Assembly (NCBI GenBank): GCA_039816955.1
Contig: JBCBWU010000006.1
Location: 1-64,000, forward strand
DNA: 64,000 nt
Source of the DNA: Lewinella sp039816955
GTDB taxonomy: Bacteria; Bacteroidota; Bacteroidia; Chitinophagales; Saprospiraceae
Direction of reading: 5' to 3'
Shown: piece after piece, positions 33,152 through 41,485 of the stretch
Layout of the letters: the number at the start of each line of letters is the position of its first letter
Numbering within the stretch: position 1 is the stretch's first letter
The notes under the pieces: model-generated
Database searches by the model: none
What the model was told of the DNA's origin: nothing
The model's input: the letters and a program-made list of their open reading frames with translations, nothing else
Position numbers and translations under genes: made by a program

Positions 33152-35680
33152 TTACTTTATTACAATTAACCGTTGTGGGGCCGTATAGTTGCCCGCTTGG
33201 TCTTGCAGGCGCACAAAGTAAGCACCTGCTGGTAAGTTACTGATATTTAGTGTCTCGGCGTAAGCCTGCTGGAGAATCAGTTGCCCCGTGTTCGCAAACA
33301 CCTCTACGGTGGCTTTACTAGCCCATTCTGGTCCTTGCAGGTAAACTAAATCACGGCTCGGATTAGGGTAGATCAATAACTGTTCCTCCGCCAAAACATC
33401 ATCAGTGGAAGTAGTACCCACTGGTGGATCACCAGCCATAACTGGGCGTAGCATTAGTGAGCCATTGGTAACACCAGAGAGCGGTTCCCATCCGGCACCT
33501 GGGTTAACAAAAATATTATTGAGCCCGCGTGGACGATTGCGATCATAGCCTACGGCAATGCAACGCCCAAATTGGCAAGTTGTGCGCTGTTCCCAGCCTA
33601 CGTAAAAGGTACCAGCAGGAATTTCTAGTGGTGCTAGCTCTCCGGCAATATCTAGTAGCTCGTATGAAGTGAAACCTTGTAAGGAATCGAAAAACGTACT
33701 GGCGTAGGCCGGCATATATTCTACACTGTATTCTGGGGTATCGTCCAGTTCACCAATCCAAATGTTGATCATCATTTCCTGATCAGTAAAATCTTCTATG
33801 GTATGAGGGAAGTGGAAACGTACCCCCTGAATAGTATCGGGAACCGATGCTTCAAAGCGTACCGCAATTTGTTGGTCTCTACTGGCTTCGATTGCACTCT
33901 CGGCGGTACCATCATCGTAAGCAAAATAATTGCTAAAGACGGTGGTGCGGCTCACCTCATCATTGCGCGCTACAAAGTCTAGACCATCCTGTGAAGTATT
34001 CTCAAGGGTATAAGTGAGCTCAAACTCCAGAAACTCATCTTCGTCTTCAAAGTCGTTGCTGGACATACTAGCGGTGTATGGGCCCCAAACGTCACTGAAC
34101 CCGGTGGGGTCGCCCATCAGGCTATAGGCTCGGTTGATGGGTACGCCAGCGTCAATGTTGGCTTCCAGGTTATTAAACAGGGTAGGAACGGAGCCAAAGG
34201 GAATAATTCCTGTCATCCCCTCTTGCAACAGTACCCCAGAAGGGCTAGCGTTTTGTGCCGTAGAGAATAGGTTGTAAACCCCAATATCGATACTATCCGA
34301 TAGCTCTGTATTTAGCTGAGGCTGGAAGTGCCTCCACGGCATACTGCTATAGTTTTCCAGAATAAAGTCCGGGGGGCGAGTAAAGGCAATATCATTGAAG
34401 AAAGCACTTGCTAAAGGGTTGTTGTCCAGACGCAAGTAATCCAGGTGCCAGTTATCGCGGAAGCCAGCACGGTCACTGTAATTTACAAAACGAAACTGGA
34501 AGCGGTCGTGCTGGAAAGGTGGACTGATATTCTCCGAGTAAAAGCGGAAGGTGTCTTGCTCAAAGAAAGGCTGGTTGGCGGGGATACCTGTAAATTCCCG
34601 CACCGATACCCAATCACCGTCCGAATCGCGGAATTGTAGCACCATACTATCCCGTATTTCTGGACGGTCCGCCAAACCTCCTCGTTGTAGCCAGAAGGAA
34701 AGCGTTAGGTTGCCAGTAGAGGTGTTAAGGTAGGTAGAGGTTAGACGATCTGCTGCACCATAGCCGCCGCCATAAGGGCGCCCACGATTAGTGACCCCAT
34801 CAAAAGTAGCCACACCAATGGACCGCGGATTAATAGGCAGTTCCGTATTTATGTATACTTCCTGATCTAGCCAAATCTCGGTACTGGGTACCGGGCCAGC
34901 GTAAGAAAAGTCATCGTAGATAGGGGGGGAGATAGATGGTACATCCAGCCGGAAAGCATAGTGTGTAGTATCGCAAATGCCAAACTCATCACAAAGTACC
35001 AGACACAATGAATCTAAACCCGCAATCCGGCTGGCACGGTAGATAAACTCATCCGTGGGGCCGCTATAGTCAGTGAAGTATGCTACCTGATCGCGCCCTT
35101 CGTAATTGTCTATGCAATCCACAAAAAAATTGCAACGCAATGCGCCTGGTAGGGCGTTGGGAGCAGTCAGTTGAACTACCTCGTTTTGTCCTACTGAAAT
35201 GGCTGGCGGAAAATTATTTAAACCTGCCCGACGAATGAGAAAACTGAAGGTCTGCTGGTCCGAGCATTCTGTTCCCGAATCATTGCAGTAAGCAATCGTA
35301 AAGGTCTCCGTTTCCACCGAGATTCCAGGGAGTGCTTCGTAGGTTAAATTGTTATCACTGAGTGTCAGGTTACCAAAGGAGAGCATATCGCAATCCAAAC
35401 AACCATAAGAGCCATTTTCTCCGAGGCCAGAGGTATCCAAATCCACGGTTGCCATGAAGACGTCACCGGCTGTTATGGGCATAAAACCCATTTCTTCCGG
35501 TAGGGTGCAATCTTCGTTTTTCTCTAGTCCCTTTACCGCAGAGGTACGGGGTAGAAATTGGGCATTTTCTTGATTGTAATACATCTCCAATTGCGGGTTA
35601 CCTGAGATCGGTACCTCGCGTTGGGCAAAAAGGGGGAGAACCAGGAGTGCGCACCAAATAGTAGTAGCTATTATTCTCAT
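33152..35680 (-). CDS. Type IX secreted protein with C-terminal sorting domain
   Basis: 842 residues. A Sec signal covers about 1-20 (VLPLFAQ). The middle has low-identity beta-sandwich domains with many Cys pairs in the first third (LDCDMLSFG, CNDSGTECSDQ, CNFFVDCIDN, CLVLCDEFGICD) and a jelly-roll-like part (SIGVATFDGVTN, NLTLSFWLQRGG). The final ~75 residues form a type A sorting domain: LLIYPNPSRDLVYLQG, then NISNLPAGAYFVRL and the basic end QRLIVIK. The sorting domain sends the protein through the outer membrane and is cut off. Domains are not assigned to a known enzyme; adhesion or matrix function is possible. Confidence 0.88.
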   Translation of the reverse strand: MRIIATTIWCALLVLPLFAQREVPISGNPQLEMYYNQENAQFLPRTSAVKGLEKNEDCTLPEEMGFMPITAGDVFMATVDLDTSGLGENGSYGCLDCDMLSFGNLTLSDNNLTYEALPGISVETETFTIAYCNDSGTECSDQQTFSFLIRRAGLNNFPPAISVGQNEVVQLTAPNALPGALRCNFFVDCIDNYEGRDQVAYFTDYSGPTDEFIYRASRIAGLDSLCLVLCDEFGICDTTHYAFRLDVPSISPPIYDDFSYAGPVPSTEIWLDQEVYINTELPINPRSIGVATFDGVTNRGRPYGGGYGAADRLTSTYLNTSTGNLTLSFWLQRGGLADRPEIRDSMVLQFRDSDGDWVSVREFTGIPANQPFFEQDTFRFYSENISPPFQHDRFQFRFVNYSDRAGFRDNWHLDYLRLDNNPLASAFFNDIAFTRPPDFILENYSSMPWRHFQPQLNTELSDSIDIGVYNLFSTAQNASPSGVLLQEGMTGIIPFGSVPTLFNNLEANIDAGVPINRAYSLMGDPTGFSDVWGPYTASMSSNDFEDEDEFLEFELTYTLENTSQDGLDFVARNDEVSRTTVFSNYFAYDDGTAESAIEASRDQQIAVRFEASVPDTIQGVRFHFPHTIEDFTDQEMMINIWIGELDDTPEYSVEYMPAYASTFFDSLQGFTSYELLDIAGELAPLEIPAGTFYVGWEQRTTCQFGRCIAVGYDRNRPRGLNNIFVNPGAGWEPLSGVTNGSLMLRPVMAGDPPVGTTSTDDVLAEEQLLIYPNPSRDLVYLQGPEWASKATVEVFANTGQLILQQAYAETLNISNLPAGAYFVRLQDQAGNYTAPQRLIVIK

Positions 35681-35714
35681 TTCTCGTATTTGTTATCGTC
35701 TTTCCTTGTGGGAA

Positions 35715-35794
35715 CGCAAAAGCCAGGGTTTTAGTGTAATCTACCTGGTATCGTAACTCCCCGGTAGATTGTGTACCAAACCCTGGCCCTTGCG
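35715..35794. terminator. Long nested hairpin between Ddl-PASTA and secreted-protein genes
   Basis: The 17-base arms 35715-35731 and 35778-35794 (core GCCAGGGTTT/AAACCCTGGC) pair at 15 positions, and an inner AATCTACC (35738-35745) pairs perfectly with GGTAGATT (35763-35770). It lies 34 bp past the Ddl-PASTA stop on the minus strand. It may be a terminator or attenuator for the secreted-protein gene; a T-tract is not clear. Confidence 0.6.
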
Positions 35795-35827
35795 GTTTTA
35801 TATTTAGGTGGCTGATATTACAGGCGC

Positions 35828-38800
35828 TTAAAAGCCACCCGTGGTATCAACCGGTGCAGTCAAATCTTTTTCTGGTGGTAAGCCACCACTATCGCTAGGC
35901 GGCGCATTGATTTCCACCTCTGTGGCACAGCCGCTTGGTACCTCACTTTGTAGGTATACCTTGATTTCCGAACCGCGTAGGATTTTCCCCCCAGGCTTGT
36001 AAGCAGGTTCCTGGCGGTATACGTAAGCATCCGCAGGGATGGCAACATCACCTATCGTTTCACCTAAGCGCAAATCTAGCCCTGGTAAGAGGAAGCGTAC
36101 TTCGCTGAGCTGCTTGCAACGCAAAGCAGGAGTGCGCACGTAATCGTCTTTGGACTTTGAAACGACAAACTCCAAGGTACTACCCTGTAGCACTTTTACT
36201 CCCCGGCGTACATCAGAGGGTAGGTATTTGCGACCCTGATAGAAGAAGTGCAGAATGGTGCTATCCCCCAATTTGGCATCAAACACGGTCTCGCGTACAC
36301 TTGCTTTCACCTGCAGGTTATTAAGCAAACGCCGGTAGCGACTCAATTCATCATTGGCATCCTCGAAAGAAGAAATTGGTACCTCGCGAGGTTGGCCAAT
36401 AGTGGTGAGGTAAATCGTGCGGTTTTTCTTGATTCGTTCTAGTGCCTCAGGCTCTTGATCAATCACCAAGCCAATGGTACTACTCATATCGTAGGGAGCC
36501 TCTGACATGCTTACGCTAAAGCCACGATTACGAGCTTTTTGGGTTGCATTTTCAATGCTCATTCCCTCGTAGTTCTCTACTTGAACAGAACTGCCGTGAC
36601 TGGTATATAAGCTGAGAAAAACATTTAGCAGCAAAAAGCAAATCACCAATAAGCCCAACATGGCTGCTAGGTTGCGCAAGAAGAATCCGGTCTGTAAGAA
36701 GTCCAACGCTCTACGCCACCACTGTGGCTTTTGCGTTGTTTCAGAAGGTTGTTCGGTCATAGTTTTTTTCGGTGTCTCTTTAGCAAATTGCAGAGGTGCA
36801 GGTGGGGGCGGACTAGGAGCTAATGGTTCTGGTTGCACTTCCACTGGCGGAGGTGGGGCTTGTGCTACGACCAAGGGCTCTGTCTCTGTTTCATACTTCC
36901 CAAAACCGTATTCCAGAATTTTTTTGATAAAAGCAGCGGGCTTATAGCCGGCCAATGCTGCCTGGTGGAAAATCGCGGTAGCGGGGGTCATGCCGGGCAG
37001 TGAATTTACTTCAATGACCTGCGTTTCTACCTTGCCATCTTCCAGTATACGTACAAAGGCATCAATGCGGCAATACCCTTCCACATCCAAGAGCCGTGCA
37101 ACGCGTTCCAGGGTCCGTTGCACTTGCTCTAGTACCTGTTGGTAAGAAAAATTAGCTACCGCTAAACGAGCTGGTGTAAGGTTTTGGCCTTCACCCGCCA
37201 GGAATTTTTCTTCTAGTGAGAGTACTTCCCCACTGGCCAGTGTTTCACTGGGTTCAAAGATTTCGTAGCGAATCTTTCCATTGTCTTCCCGGTGGGTAAG
37301 CATACCTCCGGTGATTTCTAGGAAGTGGATGCCCGCATCTTTTTCGACTAGTTGCTCAAAAAGAATCTCTGTTTTATGGGAGAATTCCTCCTTGGCCTTC
37401 AGTTTCAGTTGGCGGCGTTGTTCATTTTCCTGTTCCGGATTAAGTTGGAAAATGAGTTGGGTGTAAGCCTCTAGCTGCTGTCGATCTCGGATCACCTTTA
37501 CGGCCGAGCTGCAGCCGTCGTCCACGGGCTTGGCTACTAGTGGGTAGCCGAAGGTTTTCTCCACACGCTCACAAAAACGAGTACTGTTAACTTCGTAATC
37601 TTCCTTGGGGAGTAGGAGTTGATTGGCTACCGGAAGATTATGTTTGCTCAGCAGACGCAGGGTCCGGTATTTATCAATAGTAATACTGGATGACTTGATG
37701 CCAGAGCCATTGTAGGGTAGTTGACGGGCCTCTAGCTCCATTTGAATCTGGCCGTCCTCGCCCGGTCTACCGTGTAAAGCAATGAATACACCGTCCACTT
37801 TTTGTGCCAGGCTATCGTAGGTCAGTTGCTCTGGGGCAAATACTACATTGGCGGAAGCATACTTATTGGTTAGGGCAGAAAACTCTTTGCGAATCTGCTC
37901 TAGGAGGGGGTGCTTTTTCCAAGAAAGGATCTTATCCTTGATATCATCTGCATTGTCCTTCAGTAGCAGGTTGATCGGCAGCTGATAAAGCTGGTGCTTA
38001 CGGTCCGAGCCGGTTAAGAAAACAGGTACTGGTTCGAATTCAATGGAGCTGGCCAGTTTTTCAAAAATATTCCGACCACTTTCCACAGAAATATGGCGTT
38101 CGAAGGAATAGCCCCCCAGTATTACCGCAATGCGTTTCTTTTGATTTTCGCTGGCTTGTAAAGCACTGATGTTTTGGTCCAGTTGCTGTAGCAGTTGTCG
38201 CCATTGTTCTTGCTCAGGCTGGTCCGCCAAGCGTTCTTGCAAAGAGATCCGAATGATCAGACTCAAGAACTGGCTTGGGTTTAAACCAATTTCTGCTGCC
38301 TGGTGGAAGAAGAACGAACTGGGTAACATCCCCGATGTGGTATTCGGGTCGTTGAGGTAGATGGTGCTTTCTGGTGTGTAGAAACCATCGATCCGTGCGT
38401 AGACTTGAAAGCCTAGTTTATTGAAAAGGTGCTCGCATTCGCGCCGAATAGCTTCAACGGCTTCCGTCGGCAGGTCGATGGGCGTTTCCTTACGGGAAAG
38501 CCCCGGCATATATTTTGAGCGGTAGTCGAAAACCTCGCCGCCTTTGATGATTTCGGTAGGGGGTAAGGCCGTAACCGAACCATCTTCCGTGCGGAGTACA
38601 ATGCAAGAAAACTCTTTACCGGAAATGAAGGATTCCAGTATGACAGTGGCCTCAGTTTGTTCAGCTTCTAATACGAATAGCTGGCTCAGGTGCTCTGCTT
38701 CTGCAGTTTGCGTGTTCAGGAAGTGGAGCAAGTCTTCCGGATGATAGATCGTTTGGGTTGTACTACCCAATTTGGCCTCTAGCGGAAAGCCCAAGCCATC

Positions 38801-39586
38801 GCGTATATCTGCTAGGACTTTGACGTACTCTACACGATCGTAATCAGAGCGATCATGCCATTCTTCCAGTGGGATTAATTCGCGAAAAAAGGCACGATTG
38901 ACGGCCATTTCAAACCCTTCCAGGCCTGCCTTTTCTTCAATTATACTGACACCAATGGAAGACCCCTGATTGGCGGGGCGGATAACCAGCGGGAAACCAA
39001 TGGTCTGGCTGGCTTGGGCGTATAGTTGGTATACATCGGCAGTTAGCCATTCGCTACGCGTGAGCTTTTGTACCTCCGGGCAAGCAAAGCCCTTTTGCTG
39101 CATGAGCTCTTTCTGCAGTGCCTTGTCCATGCCAATTTCACTGGCTTGAACGCCACTTCCTGTGTAGGGGATCTGGAGCTCTTCTAGCTGGCGCTGTAAT
39201 TCACCATCCTCGCCGTATATGCCATGTAGCGCCAAGAAAGCTACGTCAATATGCTCGCTTATGGCTTCGGGGGCAATGGGTTGGCCAATTGCTTCCAACA
39301 TCTTCACTTGATCATCCTGAGACGATGTGCCCAGGCTTTCGCCGTAGATTTGAAAATTATTGACAGAGTCCGGCAAGGCAGCTACCGGAGGATAGAAATC
39401 ACGAATGCTACCTTTATATACGTATTCCCAATCGAGCAAAACCCAATTGCGATGGCTATCCACAAAAATTGGAACCGGAGTAAACAGGCTTTGATTCAGA
39501 TTGTCGTACACTGTACGACCACCGGCGAAGGAAATCTCTCGTTCCCGTGAAGGGCCTCCGAAAAAGATACCAACTCTAATTTTCAT
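35828..39586 (-). CDS. Tandem D-Ala-D-Ala ligase modules fused to a TM helix and PASTA domains
   Basis: 1252 residues. Module A (about 1-450) and module B (about 484-895) are both full Ddl-type ATP-grasp units. A shows GGPSREREIS at 10-19, HGIYGEDG at 121-128, GSS at 208-210, ARID at 397-400, but R203 replaces the ATP-binding Lys and LNDPNTTSGM at 411-420 has Asp413 for the metal-binding Glu. B is closer to canonical: GGYSFERHIS at 491-500, K686, RID at 840-842 and VIEVNSLPGMTPAT at 857-870 (E859, N861). A Pro-rich linker (906-934), one TM helix (about 972-995) and three PASTA-like units (about 1001-1064, 1066-1144, 1149-1213) follow. Topology: ligases in the cytosol, PASTA in the periplasm. 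Ddl joins two D-Ala for peptidoglycan; the PASTA part would sense wall material. Whether the ligases are active is open. Confidence 0.93.
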   Translation of the reverse strand: MKIRVGIFFGGPSREREISFAGGRTVYDNLNQSLFTPVPIFVDSHRNWVLLDWEYVYKGSIRDFYPPVAALPDSVNNFQIYGESLGTSSQDDQVKMLEAIGQPIAPEAISEHIDVAFLALHGIYGEDGELQRQLEELQIPYTGSGVQASEIGMDKALQKELMQQKGFACPEVQKLTRSEWLTADVYQLYAQASQTIGFPLVIRPANQGSSIGVSIIEEKAGLEGFEMAVNRAFFRELIPLEEWHDRSDYDRVEYVKVLADIRDGLGFPLEAKLGSTTQTIYHPEDLLHFLNTQTAEAEHLSQLFVLEAEQTEATVILESFISGKEFSCIVLRTEDGSVTALPPTEIIKGGEVFDYRSKYMPGLSRKETPIDLPTEAVEAIRRECEHLFNKLGFQVYARIDGFYTPESTIYLNDPNTTSGMLPSSFFFHQAAEIGLNPSQFLSLIIRISLQERLADQPEQEQWRQLLQQLDQNISALQASENQKKRIAVILGGYSFERHISVESGRNIFEKLASSIEFEPVPVFLTGSDRKHQLYQLPINLLLKDNADDIKDKILSWKKHPLLEQIRKEFSALTNKYASANVVFAPEQLTYDSLAQKVDGVFIALHGRPGEDGQIQMELEARQLPYNGSGIKSSSITIDKYRTLRLLSKHNLPVANQLLLPKEDYEVNSTRFCERVEKTFGYPLVAKPVDDGCSSAVKVIRDRQQLEAYTQLIFQLNPEQENEQRRQLKLKAKEEFSHKTEILFEQLVEKDAGIHFLEITGGMLTHREDNGKIRYEIFEPSETLASGEVLSLEEKFLAGEGQNLTPARLAVANFSYQQVLEQVQRTLERVARLLDVEGYCRIDAFVRILEDGKVETQVIEVNSLPGMTPATAIFHQAALAGYKPAAFIKKILEYGFGKYETETEPLVVAQAPPPPVEVQPEPLAPSPPPPAPLQFAKETPKKTMTEQPSETTQKPQWWRRALDFLQTGFFLRNLAAMLGLLVICFLLLNVFLSLYTSHGSSVQVENYEGMSIENATQKARNRGFSVSMSEAPYDMSSTIGLVIDQEPEALERIKKNRTIYLTTIGQPREVPISSFEDANDELSRYRRLLNNLQVKASVRETVFDAKLGDSTILHFFYQGRKYLPSDVRRGVKVLQGSTLEFVVSKSKDDYVRTPALRCKQLSEVRFLLPGLDLRLGETIGDVAIPADAYVYRQEPAYKPGGKILRGSEIKVYLQSEVPSGCATEVEINAPPSDSGGLPPEKDLTAPVDTTGGF

Positions 39587-39660
39587 ATACAGTTATCGCT
39601 TGATGGCTTGTTGAAAACCCATTTACAGTCAATTACGGGCATTTTAACAAGCTCTAACTC

Positions 39661-39726
39661 ACAACTAATTGCAGCAGGGCAGCGTTTGTAGTGATTGGGC
39701 AGCATGCACCCAATTAGCTAAGTTGT
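39661..39726. repeat. Inverted-repeat region in the presumed Ddl-PASTA leader
   Basis: ACAACT-AATTG at 39661-39671 faces CAATT-AGCTA-AGTTGT at 39711-39726, with an inner ATTGGG/CCCAAT stem (39694-39699 with 39709-39714). It lies downstream of the -7 box at 39750-39757 on the minus strand, so it would be transcribed as a hairpin in the 5' leader. Confidence 0.5.
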
Positions 39727-39749
39727 AGTTGCTTTGGTTTGACCAGGGG

Positions 39750-39757
39750 CAAAGTTA
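39750..39757 (-). promoter_or_regulatory. -7 promoter box for the Ddl-Ddl-PASTA gene
   Basis: On the minus strand it reads TAACTTTG followed by C, a full match to TAnnTTTG. The leader to the ATG at 39586 would be about 155 nt. A -33 TTTG is not found at the usual place. Confidence 0.5.
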
Positions 39758-39988
39758 GCTAAATTATGTTTTCAGCATGAGCACATGATTATACGTTAGT
39801 GTTACTTGTTTAATTGTTCGAGGGTGAGGATAATTTGCATGCTGAATTTTGTTACATTCACCCAATATTTTTTGATTTTAAACCCTATTGGCGATTATTA
39901 AATAGGTGCTAAGGTGATTTTAGCAGAATTTAATTTTTTAATTCTCGCTTTTTTTAACACTTTTGCGCCGATTAACCTAAAATGTGTG

Positions 39989-40456
39989 ATGACTATGGCA
40001 GAAAAAGAACAAATAACACGTTATTCCGACGAAGATTTGGCGGAATTTCAGGCCATCATCGAAAAGAAAATTGAGCAGACAGAGCAACAGCTAGAAAGCT
40101 TGAAAGATCAGATTCGAGAAATTTCGGAAAATACGAGCGACGAACACGGTGGTGATTGGGTAGATGATAGCTCGATTAGCTCGGATATTGAAATGCTGAA
40201 TAATATGGCCCTGCGTCAGCAGAAATATTTACGGGACCTGAATAACGCGATGCTGCGCATCAGAAATAAAGTGTACGGTGTCTGCGTGGTGACTCGCGAG
40301 CTGATTGATAAGCGCCGCTTGTTGGCAGTACCTACGACTACCAAGAGCTTAACGGCAAAGACCGACCTGCGCAGAAAAGAGGAAGAGCGGATGACCCACC
40401 GTATTACAGATAACCCTTATGTGAAGCAAGCAAAAGGGCGGCCTAAGAAAAAGTAA
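39989..40456 (+). CDS. DksA/TraR-type protein lacking zinc-finger cysteines
   Basis: 155 residues from the ATG at 39989; upstream in-frame sequence is AT-rich and not coding-like. A coiled coil (about 15-55, IEKKIEQTEQQLESLKDQIR) is followed by the family block NKVYGVCVVTRELIDKRRLL and a basic C terminus (KQAKGRPKKK). Only one Cys is present (in YGVC); the other zinc ligands of classical DksA are missing, as in a Bacteroidota subgroup. DksA-type proteins enter the RNA polymerase secondary channel and modulate rRNA and amino-acid promoters, often with ppGpp. It is divergent from the Ddl-PASTA gene. Confidence 0.88.
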   Translation: MTMAEKEQITRYSDEDLAEFQAIIEKKIEQTEQQLESLKDQIREISENTSDEHGGDWVDDSSISSDIEMLNNMALRQQKYLRDLNNAMLRIRNKVYGVCVVTRELIDKRRLLAVPTTTKSLTAKTDLRRKEEERMTHRITDNPYVKQAKGRPKKK

Positions 40457-40498
40457 TCTCGTAAGAGAAGTAAACGGTTTTTACTTCCTTTCAACAAC

Positions 40499-40545
40499 AA
40501 ATCCCTTATCAGAAGTACGCACCTCTGGTAAGGGATTTTATATTT
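40499..40545 (+). terminator. Intrinsic terminator after the DksA-like gene
   Basis: AAATCCCTTATCAG (40499-40512) pairs with CTGGTAAGGGATTT (40525-40538) with one G-T type pair, followed by a T-rich tail. Confidence 0.75.
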
Positions 40546-40763
40546 TGTAGGTCTGTTAATCAACACTTCAACCTGTGCTAAGTCCCACCATCATATTTAT
40601 TCCTGACACGATATTTGGGTTTGAAATTTAACTCGTCCCATTTATGGTTTCGCGGAATTCATTCCGCAGTGGGAATTGCAAGCGGAATAGTTATAAGTGT
40701 GACAGGTAATAAATCAAAGTCAAAAATCGCGCCACTACAGCTCCATTGAATAAACAAAATTCA
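40546..40763. other. Gap with GCGGAAT inverted repeats
   Basis: About 220 bp between the terminator and the YdeI stop. GCGGAAT/ATTCCGC form a palindrome at 40652-40667, and a further GCGGAAT occurs at 40682-40688. No gene is seen. Confidence 0.5.
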
Positions 40764-41351
40764 CTATCCTAATTGAATTCCGGCCAACGGCCGTGTACCG
40801 TACTGTTTAGCCTGAGCCGTCATTTTGATGAGGTAAGCTAAGCGTTGTTCAGCCACTTCGCGGCGCGTGCCCGCCTCGGCGATCCAGCCAACTTTAAGGC
40901 GTTGGTAGAAATGAGAGAAGGACTGAAATGTTTCCCAAACGGTAGGATCTGCCTGTAATTGCTCACTAATCCATGCTGGAATTTCAAAAGGATCGGTCGG
41001 TTTACCGATTTGGTCTACAATGGCGGGCGCGTAGCCAGCGGGTGTCATTAAACCCAGGTGTTCTAGTTTCCAGAAGCGTTGACGATTCAGTTCCGAGAGG
41101 TAACTCTTTTTGGGGCGACGGGGCGTAATGCGCTGCACGCGACCGCCCTCACCGTGTTTTTTTACCACCCCGTCAATCCAACCAAAGCAGAGGCACTCTT
41201 CCACCAGATCATCATAAGGTAGGGTGGGTTTGCCTGTATCCTTGCGCCACATTTGCAGCCACACTTCGGTCTTATTTTGATGGTATTCCTCAAGCCAAGC
41301 ACGCCATTCAGAACGTTCGCGCGGATAGAATACTTCGGTGATTTCGGGCAT
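40764..41351 (-). CDS. YdeI/OmpD-associated family protein
   Basis: 195 residues. The family pattern is clear: WRAWLEEYHQNKTEVWLQMW near the N terminus, LVEECLCFGWIDGVVKKHGE near 50, RITPRRPKKSYLSELNRQR near 75, and the C-terminal helical block ending TAQAKQYGTRPLAGIQLG. In enterobacteria members are linked to bacteriocin or peptide tolerance, but the function in Bacteroidota is unknown. Cytosolic, single gene. Confidence 0.9.
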   Translation of the reverse strand: MPEITEVFYPRERSEWRAWLEEYHQNKTEVWLQMWRKDTGKPTLPYDDLVEECLCFGWIDGVVKKHGEGGRVQRITPRRPKKSYLSELNRQRFWKLEHLGLMTPAGYAPAIVDQIGKPTDPFEIPAWISEQLQADPTVWETFQSFSHFYQRLKVGWIAEAGTRREVAEQRLAYLIKMTAQAKQYGTRPLAGIQLG

Positions 41352-41389
41352 GTGAGCTTACTTTTCTACTAAACTAAGAAATCTACCAA

Positions 41390-41434
41390 AAATACGAAGG
41401 CCGAAACCTGCCTGTAATAAAGCTGGTTTCGGCC
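41390..41434 (-). terminator. Intrinsic terminator after the 41486-42442 lipoprotein gene
   Basis: GGCCGAAACCTGC (41399-41411) pairs with GCTGGTTTCGGCC (41422-41434) with one mismatch; on the minus strand the stem is followed by a T-rich tail. It lies ~50 bp after the stop. Confidence 0.8.
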
Positions 41435-41485
41435 CCGCAATTGTTTAGAATGCCTAAGCCTCTAAACTATGCAATCAAGCGATAA

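Larger units (their letters stand above)
39587..39988. other. Intergenic region between Ddl-PASTA and DksA-like genes
   Basis: 402 bp between divergent genes, AT-rich. It contains the inferred -7 box for the minus-strand gene (39750-39757), a structured region at 39661-39726 that would be in its leader, and an AT-rich run with CACTTTTG (39958-39965) 23 bp before the DksA-like ATG, one base off the -7 consensus. No coding frame or RNA gene was found. Confidence 0.5.
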
